From contig JAPHRD010000020.1 in the NCBI GenBank assembly GCA_026196225.1, positions 62,001 through 126,000 of the forward strand: a stretch of DNA of 64,000 nucleotides, given 5' to 3'. The notes below the pieces were generated by a model. That model made no database searches. It was given only the letters and a program-made list of their open reading frames with translations, and was not told where the DNA came from. Position 1 is the first letter of the stretch; the number at the start of each line of letters is the position of its first letter. This stretch comes from Motiliproteus sp. (lineage in GTDB: Bacteria > Pseudomonadota > Gammaproteobacteria > Pseudomonadales > Balneatricaceae). A program made the position numbers and the translations under genes. Below are positions 36,608 through 47,080 of the stretch, in pieces.

Positions 36608-37399
36608 TTAGCGGTTTTTCCAGCTAGCCTTACGCTTCTCAAGAAACGCCTGCACACCCTCTTTCTGATCTTCGGTGTGGAACAGGTCGGCGAACAGTTC
36701 ACGCTCAGGAGAAAGTGCCTGGGAGATAGGACCAGTGCGACCCATCTGGATCAGCTGCTTACAGGATGCAACAGCCACCGGGCTTTGCTCCGCAACCTTG
36801 TTGGCAAGAGTCATGGCCTGCTCCAGCGCTGTTCCCTGGGCAACCACTTCTTCTACCAAACCGATCTCAAGCGCTTTAGCTGCATCGACACGCTCTCCAC
36901 AAAGAATCATTCGCTTGGCCCAGCCTTCGCCCACCAGCAGAGGCAGATTCTGGGTACCACCTGCGCAAGGCAGCAGACCTACTTTGGCTTCTGGAAGCGC
37001 CATCAAACACTGCTCTTCAGCAACACGAATATCACAGGCCAGAGCCACTTCCAGACCACCACCCATGGCAAAACCGTTCATCGCAGCGATAGACACGCCA
37101 CGGAACTGACTCAGTGTTTCAAATGCTTCGCCGAAGTAGCGGGACATATTACGAGCCACACCCATATCACCTTCAGCGAACAGGTTCAGATCTGCACCGG
37201 CAGAGAAGAACTTTTCGCCTTCTCCGGTCAGTACCAAACTGTATATATCGCGATCTTCGTTAAGATCCAAAACCAGCTGTTTCAGAGCTTTCAAGCTCTC
37301 TTCGGTCCAGGTATTGGCTGGCGGGTTGGACATAGTCACCAGGGCTACGTGGCCACGTTTTTCCAGTTTCAACTTGTCGCTTGTAGATTGCACGGACAT
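36608..37399 (-). CDS. Enoyl-CoA hydratase (methacrylyl-CoA hydratase role)
   Basis: A 263-residue crotonase from the ATG at 37399 (MSVQSTSDKL), which has an AGGAG upstream; the in-frame extension to 37462 lacks support. It has GEKFFSAGADLNLF and AMGGGLEVALACDIRVA for CoA and oxyanion binding and the catalytic Glu region PEAKVGLLPCAGGTQ. Its place between the acyl-CoA dehydrogenase and HIBYL-CoA hydrolase genes suggests it hydrates methacrylyl-CoA. Confidence 0.9.
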   Translation of the reverse strand: MSVQSTSDKLKLEKRGHVALVTMSNPPANTWTEESLKALKQLVLDLNEDRDIYSLVLTGEGEKFFSAGADLNLFAEGDMGVARNMSRYFGEAFETLSQFRGVSIAAMNGFAMGGGLEVALACDIRVAEEQCLMALPEAKVGLLPCAGGTQNLPLLVGEGWAKRMILCGERVDAAKALEIGLVEEVVAQGTALEQAMTLANKVAEQSPVAVASCKQLIQMGRTGPISQALSPERELFADLFHTEDQKEGVQAFLEKRKASWKNR

Positions 37400-37529
37400 G
37401 ATTGTTGTTCTCCTGTGATCGTTCGTTCGCTTCCCGGTTGTCGCTGTGAGAAGCCTCTGCAAATTCGGTTTTTAAAGCCTTTCTAATCGCCGTTTAAAGC
37501 AGCTCTTAATTCACTTCTTAAGGTACGTC

Positions 37530-38687
37530 TTAAAGCACTTCACCTGCACCATCGGTTAACAGCCTGCGGGCGATAATAACGCGCATAATTTCGTTGGTGC
37601 CTTCCAAGATCTGGTGCACCCGGGTATCCCGTACATAACGCTCCATGGGGTACTCTTTGATATAGCCGTTGCCACCAAAAATCTGCAGGGCGGCATCACA
37701 AACCTGATAACCCACATCGGTGGCGAAGCGTTTGGCCATTGCACAGTAGGTGGTTTTATCCAGATCATTGTTATCCAGTTTGAAGGCGGCCAGACGGATC
37801 ATCTGACGGGCAGCAACCAGTTCAGTAGCCATATCCGCTAACTTAAACTGCAAACCCTGGAACTGAGCCAGCTGTTTGCCAAACTGCTTGCGTTCCTGCA
37901 TGTAAGCCGCTGCTGCATTCAATGCCTGCTGGGCGGTTCCCAGTGAACAGGTGGCGATATTGATACGTCCACCGTCCAGGCCTTTCATGGCAATCTTGAA
38001 ACCGTCACCATCGCCACCCAACATGGCAGAGGCAGGAATACGGACGTTATCAAAGGTGATCATGCGCGTGGGTTGGCTGTTCCAGCCCATCTTCTCCTCT
38101 TTACGGCCATAGTTAATGCCGTCTAATTTGGCATCCACGGCGAAGGCAGAAATGCCGCTGGGGCCTTCTGCACCCGTACGAGCCATCACAACTAGGACCT
38201 CGGTATCACCAGCGCCGGAGATAAAGATCTTACTGCCGTTTAGCAGGTAGTCATCACCATCGCGCTTGGCGGTGGTTTTCAGAGATGCAGCATCAGATCC
38301 GGCGTTAGGCTCGGTCAGACAATAGGACGCTAATTGCTCACCGGCAATCAGCGAAGGACACCAGTGCTCGATAGTCTCGGCATTACCGAATTCACCGATC
38401 ATCCAGGTAGCCATATTGTGGATAGTGATAAAAGCTGTGGTAGAGGTGCAGCCCATAGAAAGCTGCTCGAAGATTATACTGGCGTCAGTACGGGACAGTC
38501 CCATACCACCCGCTTCTTCTGGCGTGTAGATGCCACAGAAACCCAGCTCACCGGCTTTTTGAATCACCTCTTTAGGGAAAATCTGTTCGGCATCCCATTG
38601 GGCGGCGTTAGGGGCCAGCTCCTGCTCGGAGAAGGCACGGGCAGCATCCGCAAACGCCACCTGGTCTTCGGTCAAGTTAAAATCCAT
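37530..38687 (-). CDS. Isobutyryl-CoA dehydrogenase-type acyl-CoA dehydrogenase
   Basis: A 385-residue FAD-dependent acyl-CoA dehydrogenase. It has CLTEPNAGSDAASL (flavin binding), a catalytic-base Glu in QILEGTNEIMRV near the C-terminus, and QIFGGNGY. The N-terminus (DFNLTEDQVAFADAARAF) resembles ACAD8-type enzymes, and the neighbours fix the pathway: isobutyryl-CoA to methacrylyl-CoA, the first step of this valine branch. It passes electrons to ETF. Confidence 0.92.
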   Translation of the reverse strand: MDFNLTEDQVAFADAARAFSEQELAPNAAQWDAEQIFPKEVIQKAGELGFCGIYTPEEAGGMGLSRTDASIIFEQLSMGCTSTTAFITIHNMATWMIGEFGNAETIEHWCPSLIAGEQLASYCLTEPNAGSDAASLKTTAKRDGDDYLLNGSKIFISGAGDTEVLVVMARTGAEGPSGISAFAVDAKLDGINYGRKEEKMGWNSQPTRMITFDNVRIPASAMLGGDGDGFKIAMKGLDGGRINIATCSLGTAQQALNAAAAYMQERKQFGKQLAQFQGLQFKLADMATELVAARQMIRLAAFKLDNNDLDKTTYCAMAKRFATDVGYQVCDAALQIFGGNGYIKEYPMERYVRDTRVHQILEGTNEIMRVIIARRLLTDGAGEVL

Positions 38688-38868
38688 AAGCCTGCTCGTG
38701 TATTCGTTTATGTTTGTTGTTACCGCACCTTCTGAATACTGCTACTGCTTTAAACCGTATTGGGAGCGGTGTCCAAGGAAGCTCTAAAAACCTTTCTGCT
38801 GATTTTGACAGCACCCGCGAACATTAAAAGTTGGGGCCGGTGATAAAAACCACCTACCCCGTTAACTA

Positions 38869-40362
38869 TTACTTCAGCGCGATGGTCATGTTTGGACCGG
38901 TCTGGATATCATCCTCGAACCAGCGAGCAGTAACGGTCTTGGTTTCTGTGTAGAAACGAACCGCTTGCTTACCGTAGGCGTGTTGATCGCCGTAGAACGA
39001 CTTGCGCCAGCCAGTGAAAGAGAAGAAAGGCAAAGGCACTGGAATCGGTACGTTGATACCCACCTGACCAACCTGAATTTCGTGCTGGTACTTACGAGCT
39101 GCCGCACCGGAAGCGGTGAACAGTGAGGTGCCATTTCCGTAAGGGTTGTCGTTGATCATCTGGATCGCCTCTTCCAGCGTATCCACTTCGATGGCGATCA
39201 GGACAGGGCCAAAGATCTCATCGGTGTAGATGCTCATATCGGTGTTAACACCGCGGAACATGGTAGGACCAACCCAGTTACCATCAGGGCAACCTTCAAC
39301 CACACACTCAGTACCGTCAAGGATACACTCGGCGCCTTGGTCTTTACCTTGCTGAATGTAGTCCAATACGCGCTGCTTAGCCTGAGGGCTGATCAGTGGG
39401 CCGTAACCGGCTTCTGGATCATCCCACTTGCCAGGGCGAACCTTGGCCAGCGCATCACGAACTTCTGGGATCCATTCTTTGGTTTCGCCAACGAAAACGG
39501 CCACGGAGATCGCCATACAGCGTTGACCGGCAGCACCTACAGAGGCACCAACAATGTTGTTCACAACCTGATTTTTCTGGGCATCAGGCATGATAACCAT
39601 GTGGTTCTTAGCACCAGCAAAAGCTTGTACGCGCTTCATATGGTCGGTACCGGTACGGTAGATATGTTCGCCAACCGCAACGGAACCAACAAAAGAGATG
39701 GCCTGAGTGTCAGGGTGAGTCAGCAACTTATCAACCTGCTCCTTACCACCGTGAACCACCTGCAGAACACCTTCTGGAACACCGGCTTCTACCAACAACT
39801 CGGTCAGGCGAGTCGGAGTGTTAGGATCCTGCTCAGATGGCTTGAGGATAAAAGTATTACCGCAAGCGATCGCCAGCGGGAACATCCACAGCGGGATCAT
39901 TGCAGGGAAGTTAAACGGCGTGATTCCAACGCACACACCCAGCGGCTGAGTGTAGCTGTAGCTATCGATTTTACGAGCGATATTCTCTACAGTCTCACCC
40001 ATGATCAGGCTTGGAATGTTACAGGCATGTTCAACAACTTCGATACCGCGCCATACATCACCTTTGGCGTCTTCGAAGGTCTTACCGGTCTCTTCAGCCA
40101 GAATGGTAGCGATTTCGTCGTGGTGCTTTTTCAGCAGGTCCTGATAACGAAGCATCAGACGGGCGCGTTCAGAGACAGGAGTCTCCTTCCAAGTTTCAAA
40201 AGCGGTCTTGGCGCTGGCAATGGCGCGCTCCATCTCAGCATCAGTGGTGCAAGGCACCTGAGCAATCACTTCCTGAGTCGCCGGATTAGTTACCGGGATC
40301 AGGTTAGCGGATTCGCTCTGCTGGAAGCTGCCTTCAATAAACAGCGGGACTTGTTTTGTCAT
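38869..40362 (-). CDS. mmsA: Methylmalonate-semialdehyde dehydrogenase (CoA-acylating)
   Basis: A 497-residue aldehyde dehydrogenase converting methylmalonate semialdehyde plus CoA and NAD to propionyl-CoA and CO2. The nucleophile is C282 in [25 protein letters not shown] and the C-terminal [11 protein letters not shown] are typical of MmsA. It is the first gene of the valine operon and is divergent from mmsR across 247 bp. The 181-bp gap to the dehydrogenase gene holds no clear terminator. Confidence 0.97.
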   Translation of the reverse strand: MTKQVPLFIEGSFQQSESANLIPVTNPATQEVIAQVPCTTDAEMERAIASAKTAFETWKETPVSERARLMLRYQDLLKKHHDEIATILAEETGKTFEDAKGDVWRGIEVVEHACNIPSLIMGETVENIARKIDSYSYTQPLGVCVGITPFNFPAMIPLWMFPLAIACGNTFILKPSEQDPNTPTRLTELLVEAGVPEGVLQVVHGGKEQVDKLLTHPDTQAISFVGSVAVGEHIYRTGTDHMKRVQAFAGAKNHMVIMPDAQKNQVVNNIVGASVGAAGQRCMAISVAVFVGETKEWIPEVRDALAKVRPGKWDDPEAGYGPLISPQAKQRVLDYIQQGKDQGAECILDGTECVVEGCPDGNWVGPTMFRGVNTDMSIYTDEIFGPVLIAIEVDTLEEAIQMINDNPYGNGTSLFTASGAAARKYQHEIQVGQVGINVPIPVPLPFFSFTGWRKSFYGDQHAYGKQAVRFYTETKTVTARWFEDDIQTGPNMTIALK

Positions 40363-40609
40363 GGGTTCACCTTCAGCTCTACCGTTGTCACTGTTGTGAC
40401 TAGTTCTATTTATCGTTTTTTATTGGTTAGCGTGTTTGCATCAACACCGTATCAAAACCAAGCTGTTGTGCTTATATGTACATCTTATGATCGATTTAAA
40501 CACAGTAAACGGCCCTCAGGGATTGATTAAATTAACGTAATACTGGACTATATTGTCATTTTTAGACCAAGGTCTTACCACTAAAAGCATTTCCTCCTGA
40601 GATCCTCCT
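40363..40609. promoter_or_regulatory. mmsA-mmsR divergent promoter region
   Basis: A 247-bp AT-rich region between divergent mmsA and mmsR. MmsR-family activators bind here in known systems, but I could not identify a clean direct repeat. A single TTAACGTAA half site (~40530) recalls the LiuR box. A CTCCT/GAGAT-rich leader precedes mmsR. Confidence 0.45.
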
Positions 40610-41527
40610 ATGAGCAAACCATCCAGCTGGCCCCTCCCCCCCAACAGCTGCCGCTTTGTGGTTCCAAAACCTTTGGTGGAACAACAACGACGCGACCTAC
40701 TTACCCGCGATCTGTATCTGTTTGGCGCCGGGCACTACGTGGAGGCCAAAGGTCATCATATGAAGAGGGCAGTCCACGATGACTTCCTGCTGATCTACTG
40801 CACCGCAGGACTAGGTCATCTGACCCTGGCAAAACCGTCCACTCGCAAACTCCAGATTCAGACAGGCGATCTGGTGATTCTGCCAAGAGGGCTTGCCCAT
40901 GAATATGTAGCGGATAAACGCACCCCCTGGAGTATCTACTGGGTTCACTTCGAAGGCCCACTTGGAAAAAGATTCATAGAAAACATACGCTTGGATTATA
41001 ACTACCCGATAATCAACATTGGCCAACAGGCCAAGCTGGTGAGCGATTTTGAGAATTTATTGCAGATACGACAGACCGGCTACCAGCTGAAACCCTTTAT
41101 CCATGCGGCCAACCAACTTCGCCAGATTCTCAGCTACGTGGCGCTTTTACGCCCCCAGGAAGCGACCCGAAAAAGCCAAAGCGGTCAGTTTGATCTGGAA
41201 CGGATCCACAGCATGATGCAGGAGCGTATACATGAGCAGCTGGATCTCGAGACCCTGGCAGCCAGCTGCAACCTATCCAAGTACCATTTTGCTAAGAAAT
41301 ATAAAGAATTGACCGGCTCCAGCGCCATCAATCACTTTATCAACCTGAAGATTGAACACGCCTGCCAATTGCTGGATGTTAGCCAGAAGAGTATCAGCCA
41401 GATCAGCTACGATGTGGGATATGACGATGCCTATTATTTTTCGCGGATCTTCAAAAAGGTGATGGGGTTATCGCCTAGCGAATATCGCAAAATGCGACTG
41501 GGATCATGGCCTCGCACCGCAACATAA
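40610..41527 (+). CDS. mmsR: AraC-family activator MmsR
   Basis: A 305-residue regulator. The N-terminal cupin-like sensor (~30-170) includes VHDDFLLIYCTAGLGHL and the PRGLAHEY segment; the C-terminal double HTH is at ~200-300 (LAASCNLSKYHFAKKYKELTG, ISYDVGYDDAYYFSRIFKK). In Pseudomonas MmsR activates mmsAB in response to valine metabolites. Its divergent placement next to mmsA supports the same job here. A bidirectional terminator follows. Confidence 0.88.
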   Translation: MSKPSSWPLPPNSCRFVVPKPLVEQQRRDLLTRDLYLFGAGHYVEAKGHHMKRAVHDDFLLIYCTAGLGHLTLAKPSTRKLQIQTGDLVILPRGLAHEYVADKRTPWSIYWVHFEGPLGKRFIENIRLDYNYPIINIGQQAKLVSDFENLLQIRQTGYQLKPFIHAANQLRQILSYVALLRPQEATRKSQSGQFDLERIHSMMQERIHEQLDLETLAASCNLSKYHFAKKYKELTGSSAINHFINLKIEHACQLLDVSQKSISQISYDVGYDDAYYFSRIFKKVMGLSPSEYRKMRLGSWPRTAT

Positions 41528-41576
41528 ATCGACTGTTTTGCTAGAAAGCCACCTAGATAATATTGTCAAAACAAAG

Positions 41577-41608
41577 AAAACCCCGAGAGGCAGAACCCCC
41601 GGGGTTTT
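41577..41608. terminator. Bidirectional terminator between mmsR and the thiolase gene
   Basis: AAAACCCCG (41577-41585) pairs with CGGGGTTTT (41600-41608) over a 14-nt loop, with A and T runs on the outer sides. It serves both convergent genes. Confidence 0.8.
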
Positions 41609-41632
41609 TATAACTTCGGATCGATGGTTAAA

Positions 41633-42814
41633 TCAGACCAATTCGACCGCCACTGCGGTGGCTTCACCACCACCTATACAGAGAGATGCAATCCCTTTAT
41701 TAAGACCGCGTTTCTTCAGTGCATAAAGCAGAGTTACCAAAATTCGAGAACCGGAAGATCCAATGGGATGGCCCAGTGCACAGGCACCACCATTCACATT
41801 AACCTTGTCTGCATCCAGCCCCAGCTCTTGAATTGCCAGCATGGAAACTACGGCAAAAGCCTCGTTTACCTCATATAGGTCAACATCTTCCTTGCTCCAC
41901 TCGGCTTTTTCCAAAACCTTTTTAACCGCACCAATGGGGGCAATGGTAAATTCCGCAGGCTTCTGAGCATGAGTGCTATGGGCAACAACCCGCGCCAGCG
42001 GCTTCAGGCCACGTTGCTCAGCCTCTGCAGCGCTCATCAATAACAATGCAGAACCACCATCAGAGATTGAGCTGGAGTTAGCAGCTGTTACAGTACCGTC
42101 CTTCTTAAAGGCGGGACGCAAGCTGCGGATCTTATCGATCTGGGCATTACCAGGCTGCTCATCGATTTCCACTTTAATCTCGCCTTTACGAGACTTAACA
42201 GAAACCGCAGCAATCTCATCTTCAAAGCTGCCATTTTCGATTGCGGTCAACGCTTTGTTCAATGAACTGATGGCGTAATCATCCATCGCCTCACGGGTAA
42301 TTTGGTAGTCGTCAGCAGTCTTTTGGGCAAAACTACCCATCAAGCCACCTTCATAGGCATCTTCCAGACCATCAAAAAACATGGAATCGATTACCTGACC
42401 ATGCCCCATACGCATACCGGCACGGGCTTTCGGCAACAGGTAGGGTGACTGACTCATGCTCTCCATGCCTCCAGCCACCATCACCTTAGCGCTACCAGCT
42501 TTGATCTGATCATAAGCCAGCATCACGGCTTTCATACCGGAACCACACATCTTGTTGATAGTGGTACAACCACTGGCCAACGGCAGGCCTGCCGCCAATG
42601 AAGCCTGACGCGCTGGAGCTTGCCCCAAGCCAGCGGGCAGCACACAACCCATCACAACTTCATCTACATCTTCAGCTGAGATACCCGCCCGCTCTACCGT
42701 CGCAGCGATGGCGGCCGCTCCCAGGTCAGGAGATCTTACGTCTTTAAATGCCCCCTGAAGCCCGCCCATTGGGGTACGTGCTGCAGAGACGATGACAATA
42801 TCGTTGGTGCTCAT
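41633..42814 (-). CDS. Acetyl-CoA acetyltransferase (thiolase)
   Basis: A 393-residue thiolase. The nucleophilic Cys is C90 in [24 protein letters not shown] is the family loop, the base His lies in [14 protein letters not shown], and the second Cys is in SLCIGGGEA. Either acetoacetyl-CoA thiolysis or condensation is possible. The LiuR-like box upstream and the neighbouring genes favour a catabolic role, ending leucine/isoleucine-type degradation. It is transcribed alone, divergently from the MerR gene. Confidence 0.92.
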   Translation of the reverse strand: MSTNDIVIVSAARTPMGGLQGAFKDVRSPDLGAAAIAATVERAGISAEDVDEVVMGCVLPAGLGQAPARQASLAAGLPLASGCTTINKMCGSGMKAVMLAYDQIKAGSAKVMVAGGMESMSQSPYLLPKARAGMRMGHGQVIDSMFFDGLEDAYEGGLMGSFAQKTADDYQITREAMDDYAISSLNKALTAIENGSFEDEIAAVSVKSRKGEIKVEIDEQPGNAQIDKIRSLRPAFKKDGTVTAANSSSISDGGSALLLMSAAEAEQRGLKPLARVVAHSTHAQKPAEFTIAPIGAVKKVLEKAEWSKEDVDLYEVNEAFAVVSMLAIQELGLDADKVNVNGGACALGHPIGSSGSRILVTLLYALKKRGLNKGIASLCIGGGEATAVAVELV

Positions 42815-42882
42815 CGGTTTAATTCCTGTCGATATAGATGGCTAGCTGTAAGAGTAACTATCATCACAGCAAACCACCCTAT

Positions 42883-42900
42883 GTTTACGTTAACGTAAAC
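42883..42900. promoter_or_regulatory. LiuR-like operator of the thiolase gene
   Basis: GTTTACGTTAACGTAAAC is perfectly palindromic and lies about 70 bp upstream of the thiolase start. Confidence 0.7.
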
Positions 42901-43163
42901 GTTATAACAAATTATAATCCGCTACAATCCTCTCCCCCCGGAATAGCCCGTTTAAAATGTAACCATTTGTAACGCCAGTCCGCGCCAACCAGAGCTTTCC
43001 AACCCCCACTGCGTCCAAAACTAGAATTCTTCGGCGAGCTGTTTACCTGTGTCAACGATGTCACTATTGAATAATGACGACAGCAAACTCTCTATCAGCC
43101 TAGCAAAACGGCGATGAAATGTGCCGAATCGACGTTTAAAGGGCACAAGCTACTGATAACCCA

Positions 43164-43179
43164 TTTACGCAAACGTCAA
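43164..43179. promoter_or_regulatory. LiuR-like operator of the MerR gene itself
   Basis: TTTACGCAAACGTCAA fits the known LiuR pattern TTTACG-N3-ACGTCAA. It lies 54 bp upstream of the regulator ATG, suggesting autoregulation. Confidence 0.7.
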
Positions 43180-43232
43180 CCTGATATAGAGTTTCTCTAG
43201 ATCCCATACTGTCTGAGCGCTTCAAATTCACC

Positions 43233-43628
43233 ATGACTGACAATACTTATTCGATCAGCAACCTTGCCAAAGAGTTCGAAATAACCACCCGTAGTATCCG
43301 TTTCTACGAAGACCAGGGGCTGGTTTACCCCACCCGTCGCGGTCAGACTCGAATCTATTCAAAGCGCGATCGGGTTCGATTGATGCTCATTCTTCGTGGT
43401 AAGCGACTGGGATTTTCCTTGGCTGAGATCCGCGAGCTGTTCGATCTTTACGATGCCAGCCCCACCAACGGTGAAGCCCAATTGAAGCGCATGCTGAATA
43501 TCATCACTGATAAAAAAACAGCGCTGGAGCAGCAGATTAAGGATATCGCCATCGTTAAGCTGGAACTAGAAACCGCAGAGCACCGCTGCTTGATGGCCCT
43601 GGACACACTGAAAGAATCAGAAAGCTGA
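43233..43628 (+). CDS. liuR: MerR-family regulator, LiuR-like
   Basis: A 131-residue MerR protein. The N-terminal winged HTH is ISNLAKEFEITTRSIRFYEDQGLVYPTRRG (given only as the pattern: HTH at 7-27, RFYE-D at 23-28), followed by a long dimerisation helix (~80-125). There are no Cys-rich metal sites, in line with a metabolite sensor. LiuR represses branched-chain amino acid and acyl-CoA catabolism genes in gammaproteobacteria. Four matching operators in this window, one of them its own, support the name. Confidence 0.8.
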   Translation: MTDNTYSISNLAKEFEITTRSIRFYEDQGLVYPTRRGQTRIYSKRDRVRLMLILRGKRLGFSLAEIRELFDLYDASPTNGEAQLKRMLNIITDKKTALEQQIKDIAIVKLELETAEHRCLMALDTLKESES

Positions 43629-43708
43629 TTTTCCCCACCCGCTGGAATCCATCTAACTCTTTGCGACACACCAGAATCGCGCACCAAGCCCGAGTTACAA
43701 TTCGTAAC

Positions 43709-43724
43709 TTTACCCATACGTCAA
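43709..43724. promoter_or_regulatory. LiuR-like operator of the acyl-CoA ligase gene
   Basis: TTTACCCATACGTCAA differs from TTTACG-N3-ACGTCAA at one base. It lies about 150 bp upstream of the ligase start, within the 245-bp gap after the MerR gene. Confidence 0.6.
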
Positions 43725-43873
43725 CTCTTTCTAAGCTGATATTTAAAAGCACCTGGTATTAGAGGGCCTCAGGGGGTTAGATCTCCTTGCCCTTTCAGAC
43801 GCAAATAAGCAACCCTCCGGTTTTGCGCTGATGGAAAGGTAACTGTTCACAACTCAAATAAGATCGGACTGTT

Positions 43874-45544
43874 ATGACGGATACACAAGTAAGCTACAGC
43901 CAGGGTTCAACCGATATCCCATTATCGAATGAGTGTATTGGAGACCTGTTCGACCGTATCGCCGCAAAGCACTCAGAAAATCCCGCCTTGGTAGTACGCC
44001 AGCAAAATATCCGTTGGAACTACAACCAACTAAAAACAGAGGTCGAACGCTGCGCCAAAGCGATGATGGCGCTGGGAATCGAAAAGGGGGATCGTGTCGG
44101 CATCTGGTCTCCCAACAACGCTCAGTGGTGTCTAACTCAACTAGCCACGGCAAAAATCGGCGCTATTCTGGTCAATATTAATCCTGCTTATCGTCTTCAC
44201 GAGCTGGAATACGCTCTGAAACAATCCCAATGTAACTATTTGATCGCAGCAGATCAGTTCAAAAGCTCAAACTACACCGCGATGCTGCAACAGCTACTGC
44301 CAGAACTAAAAACCAGCAATGCCCTAGGTTCTGATAAATTCCCTGAACTCAAGCGAATCGTCACCCTGTCCGAACTACCTGCCCAAGGCATGATGGGCTG
44401 GAATCAGTTATTAAAAATGAGCGATGCGATCAGCGATGCACAGTTATTGAAGCGACAAAAAAGCCTGAATTGCCAGGACGCCATCAATATTCAATATACC
44501 AGCGGCACAACCGGTTACCCGAAGGGTGCGACCCTGAGCCATTTCAACATCCTCAACAACGGTCGCTTCGTCACAGCCAGCCAAGGTTTCAGCAGCGATG
44601 ACAAACTGGTTATCCCGGTTCCCCTCTACCACTGCTTCGGAATGGTGATGGGAAATCTGGGCTGCATCAGCCAAGGCGCCACCATGATCTACTCCGGCGA
44701 AGCCTTTGATCCAATCGAAGTGCTGAGCGCTGTTTCCGAAGAGCAAGCCACCGCTCTCTATGGCGTACCTACCATGTTTATCGCTATGCTCCAGCACGAC
44801 CGCTTTAAGGAGTTCAACCTGAGCTCGCTGCGCACGGGCATCATGGCCGGTGCCAACTGCCCGGTAGAAATAATGAACCAGGTGATCGAACGGATGCATA
44901 TGAGTGAGGTGCAGATCGCCTACGGTATGACCGAGACCAGCCCGGTCAGCACTCAAAGCAGCAAGGAAGACAGCATCGATCATCGAGTAAGCACCGTTGG
45001 ACGCACTCAACCCCACCTCGAGTCAAAGATCATATCTGCCGACGGACAGGTTACTCCACGCGGCCAGTTGGGCGAACTCTGCACCCGTGGCTATAGCGTC
45101 ATGTTGGGCTACTGGAACAATCCTACGGCAACCGAACAGGCCATTGATAGCGACGGCTGGATGCACACCGGAGACTTAGCCACCATGGATGAGAACGGTT
45201 ATATCTCCATCGTCGGACGCAGCAAAGATATGGTGATCCGCGGTGGCGAAAATATCTATCCACGGGAGATCGAAGAGTTTCTCTACAGCCACCCCGCCGT
45301 TGCAGACGTTCAGGTAACTGGAGTTCCCGACCTCAACTATGGCGAAGAATTGATCGCCTGGATCATCCCCAAGGAGGGAGAGGAGATAGACAGTGATGAC
45401 CTACGGGCCTATTGCCAGGGACAGATCTCTCATTTTAAAGTCCCCCGTTACTTTAAGATCACCGATAGTTTTCCGATGACAGTGACCGGCAAGATACAGA
45501 AGTTTAAAATGCGTGAGATCAGTACTGAGGAGCTCGGGTTATAG
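43874..45544 (+). CDS. AMP-forming acyl-CoA synthetase
   Basis: A 556-residue ligase of the fatty-acyl-CoA synthetase family. Motifs are [16 protein letters not shown] (nucleotide), [18 protein letters not shown], and a C-terminal TGKIQKFKM with the adenylation Lys. Position behind a LiuR-like box and next to the MerR gene matches AMP ligases of the liu regulon. Medium-chain or branched acids are likely substrates, but the sequence does not settle this. The downstream methyltransferase begins at the very next base after the stop. Confidence 0.9.
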   Translation: MTDTQVSYSQGSTDIPLSNECIGDLFDRIAAKHSENPALVVRQQNIRWNYNQLKTEVERCAKAMMALGIEKGDRVGIWSPNNAQWCLTQLATAKIGAILVNINPAYRLHELEYALKQSQCNYLIAADQFKSSNYTAMLQQLLPELKTSNALGSDKFPELKRIVTLSELPAQGMMGWNQLLKMSDAISDAQLLKRQKSLNCQDAINIQYTSGTTGYPKGATLSHFNILNNGRFVTASQGFSSDDKLVIPVPLYHCFGMVMGNLGCISQGATMIYSGEAFDPIEVLSAVSEEQATALYGVPTMFIAMLQHDRFKEFNLSSLRTGIMAGANCPVEIMNQVIERMHMSEVQIAYGMTETSPVSTQSSKEDSIDHRVSTVGRTQPHLESKIISADGQVTPRGQLGELCTRGYSVMLGYWNNPTATEQAIDSDGWMHTGDLATMDENGYISIVGRSKDMVIRGGENIYPREIEEFLYSHPAVADVQVTGVPDLNYGEELIAWIIPKEGEEIDSDDLRAYCQGQISHFKVPRYFKITDSFPMTVTGKIQKFKMREISTEELGL

Positions 45545-46381
45545 ATGAATGATCGGATCCAACAACTGGACCAACACTACAGCGGTGGCCTCCATGTCGC
45601 TGAACTGATCCAAACCATCGAGCAGCAGTTACCGGGCTTGCAACCCGCAGAAGCCTTTGCCGCCATTGATCAGTTACACCTGGGTGGCCGCGGAGCAACC
45701 TTACAATTGCTAAAACAGGTTAACCCCAGCCAGGATGACCGCTATTTGGATATCGGCTGTGGACTTGGTGGCAGCGCCCGACTAATCGCCGAACAGTATT
45801 CCACCGAAGTTGTTGGGATCGATCTAACCGCCGCATACTGCCAACTGGCAGAATTCATCAATAAAAAACTGCAACATCCCCTTACGGTATCGATTCTTCA
45901 AGGAGATATCACCGAACTCCCCTTTACGGATAACCATTTCAGCGGCGTGCTCAGCCAACACTGCCTGATGAATCTACCCAACGTCGACAAAGTATTAAGT
46001 GAATTACACCGAACTTTAGAGATTGAAGGCAAGCTACTACTCCATGAGATCGTCACTACCGACGCAGCCTACACGGCGGGAATCGCTGCCCCTATTCGCT
46101 ATCCGGTCCCATGGGCCAGTGATCCCGGCCATAGTTTTTTACAGACTGAGTCAGACTTAAAGAAAAAGTTGCTAGCAAACGGTTTTCAAATTCATGTCTG
46201 GGAGGATGAGACAAAAAAAGCGGTTCAATGGCGACAACGAACCGGAACCGGCCAACCCCGCAGCCTCCTATCGCCCACCATGGTTTTAGGTTCTGATTTT
46301 AAAACCATGTCGGAAAACCTGTTCTTTAATCTTCAGCAGGGTTCCGTCAAGGTCATTGCTGCTATTGCGGTCAAAATCTAA
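45545..46381 (+). CDS. Class I SAM-dependent methyltransferase
   Basis: A 278-residue small-molecule-type methyltransferase with YLDIGCGLGGSAR (motif I, ~75-87), VVGIDLT (motif II) and VLSQHCLMNLPN. The pattern resembles sarcosine/sterol-type methyltransferases, but the substrate is not recognisable. It starts directly after the ligase stop codon, so it is probably co-transcribed and translationally coupled. It has no evident role in known leucine or valine degradation. Confidence 0.8.
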   Translation: MNDRIQQLDQHYSGGLHVAELIQTIEQQLPGLQPAEAFAAIDQLHLGGRGATLQLLKQVNPSQDDRYLDIGCGLGGSARLIAEQYSTEVVGIDLTAAYCQLAEFINKKLQHPLTVSILQGDITELPFTDNHFSGVLSQHCLMNLPNVDKVLSELHRTLEIEGKLLLHEIVTTDAAYTAGIAAPIRYPVPWASDPGHSFLQTESDLKKKLLANGFQIHVWEDETKKAVQWRQRTGTGQPRSLLSPTMVLGSDFKTMSENLFFNLQQGSVKVIAAIAVKI

Positions 46382-46508
46382 CCCATTAACACCTTTTTTC
46401 GCCCTCCCCCCTTTTTAAACAAGCGATTAAAGCTCCTTTGGCTCTAGCCGATCTATACTGAGAATAATTAGAAAATACCGAGTCTACTGATAACAGAGGG
46501 GAAATCTG

Positions 46509-47066
46509 ATGGCCGAGAAAGATCGGGACGAGGAACAAGATGAGGGGCAGTCGCCGCTTACTCCCGAACAACGAATCGCAAAACTGGAAAAATCAAAGAC
46601 GCTGAGTTTAATCCTTATCGTCGTATTGGCCGTATTTTCCATTACCTCACTAGCAGGTATCGGCTACCTATTCATGAGTTCCGGGGACGATCGACCAGGC
46701 CAAAACCAGGCAAAGATCACGGCTATGGACGCCAAGCTCCTTGAGATGGAAAAGATCGTCAACGAAGGCAAAGGGCTCTATCTGCAATCACAGCTACTGC
46801 AGGCGAAAACCGAGCAGTTGTTGTCGGAAGCGGATATCAATAACTTTGCCAATCTACGTCAAATTTTAGCGGAACAGGAACAGAACTATTCTCAGTTTAT
46901 CCGCACCTTGGAACAGGGAATGTATGAGCTTTCCCGTATGGTTCGAGGTTCTAGAACCTGGTATGACGTTTACAAGGAAGATCTGGATAAGATCCTCAAG
47001 AAAAGCTCTGATCGAACCAATCGGCTCGAAGGAATGAAACCGATCCAACCGAAACAAGCGAACTAA
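46509..47066 (+). CDS. Single-pass membrane coiled-coil protein, unknown
   Basis: A 185-residue protein with an acidic cytoplasmic N-terminus (about 25 of the first residues are charged), one membrane helix at ~35-58 (LSLILIVVLAVFSITSLAGIG without its ends) and a helical external domain rich in Gln, Glu and Lys (70-150). It ends with a polar tail. No family is recognised. It is convergent with the pqi operon, with only 14 bp between. Confidence 0.6.
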   Translation: MAEKDRDEEQDEGQSPLTPEQRIAKLEKSKTLSLILIVVLAVFSITSLAGIGYLFMSSGDDRPGQNQAKITAMDAKLLEMEKIVNEGKGLYLQSQLLQAKTEQLLSEADINNFANLRQILAEQEQNYSQFIRTLEQGMYELSRMVRGSRTWYDVYKEDLDKILKKSSDRTNRLEGMKPIQPKQAN

Positions 47067-47080
47067 AAACGCCCTGGATA

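Larger units (their letters stand above)
42815..43232. promoter_or_regulatory. Thiolase / LiuR-like divergent control region (418 bp)
   Basis: The gap holds two LiuR-like operators, one near each gene: GTTTACGTTAACGTAAAC (42883-42900, a perfect 18-bp palindrome) and TTTACGCAAACGTCAA (43164-43179). Between 42910 and 43160 I see no ORF, hairpin or promoter I can defend. Confidence 0.6.

Noticed and set aside
39337-40530. A 397-codon open frame antisense to mmsA.
   Set aside because: Shadow of mmsA; the translation is low in complexity of any known family and would cover the mmsA promoter.
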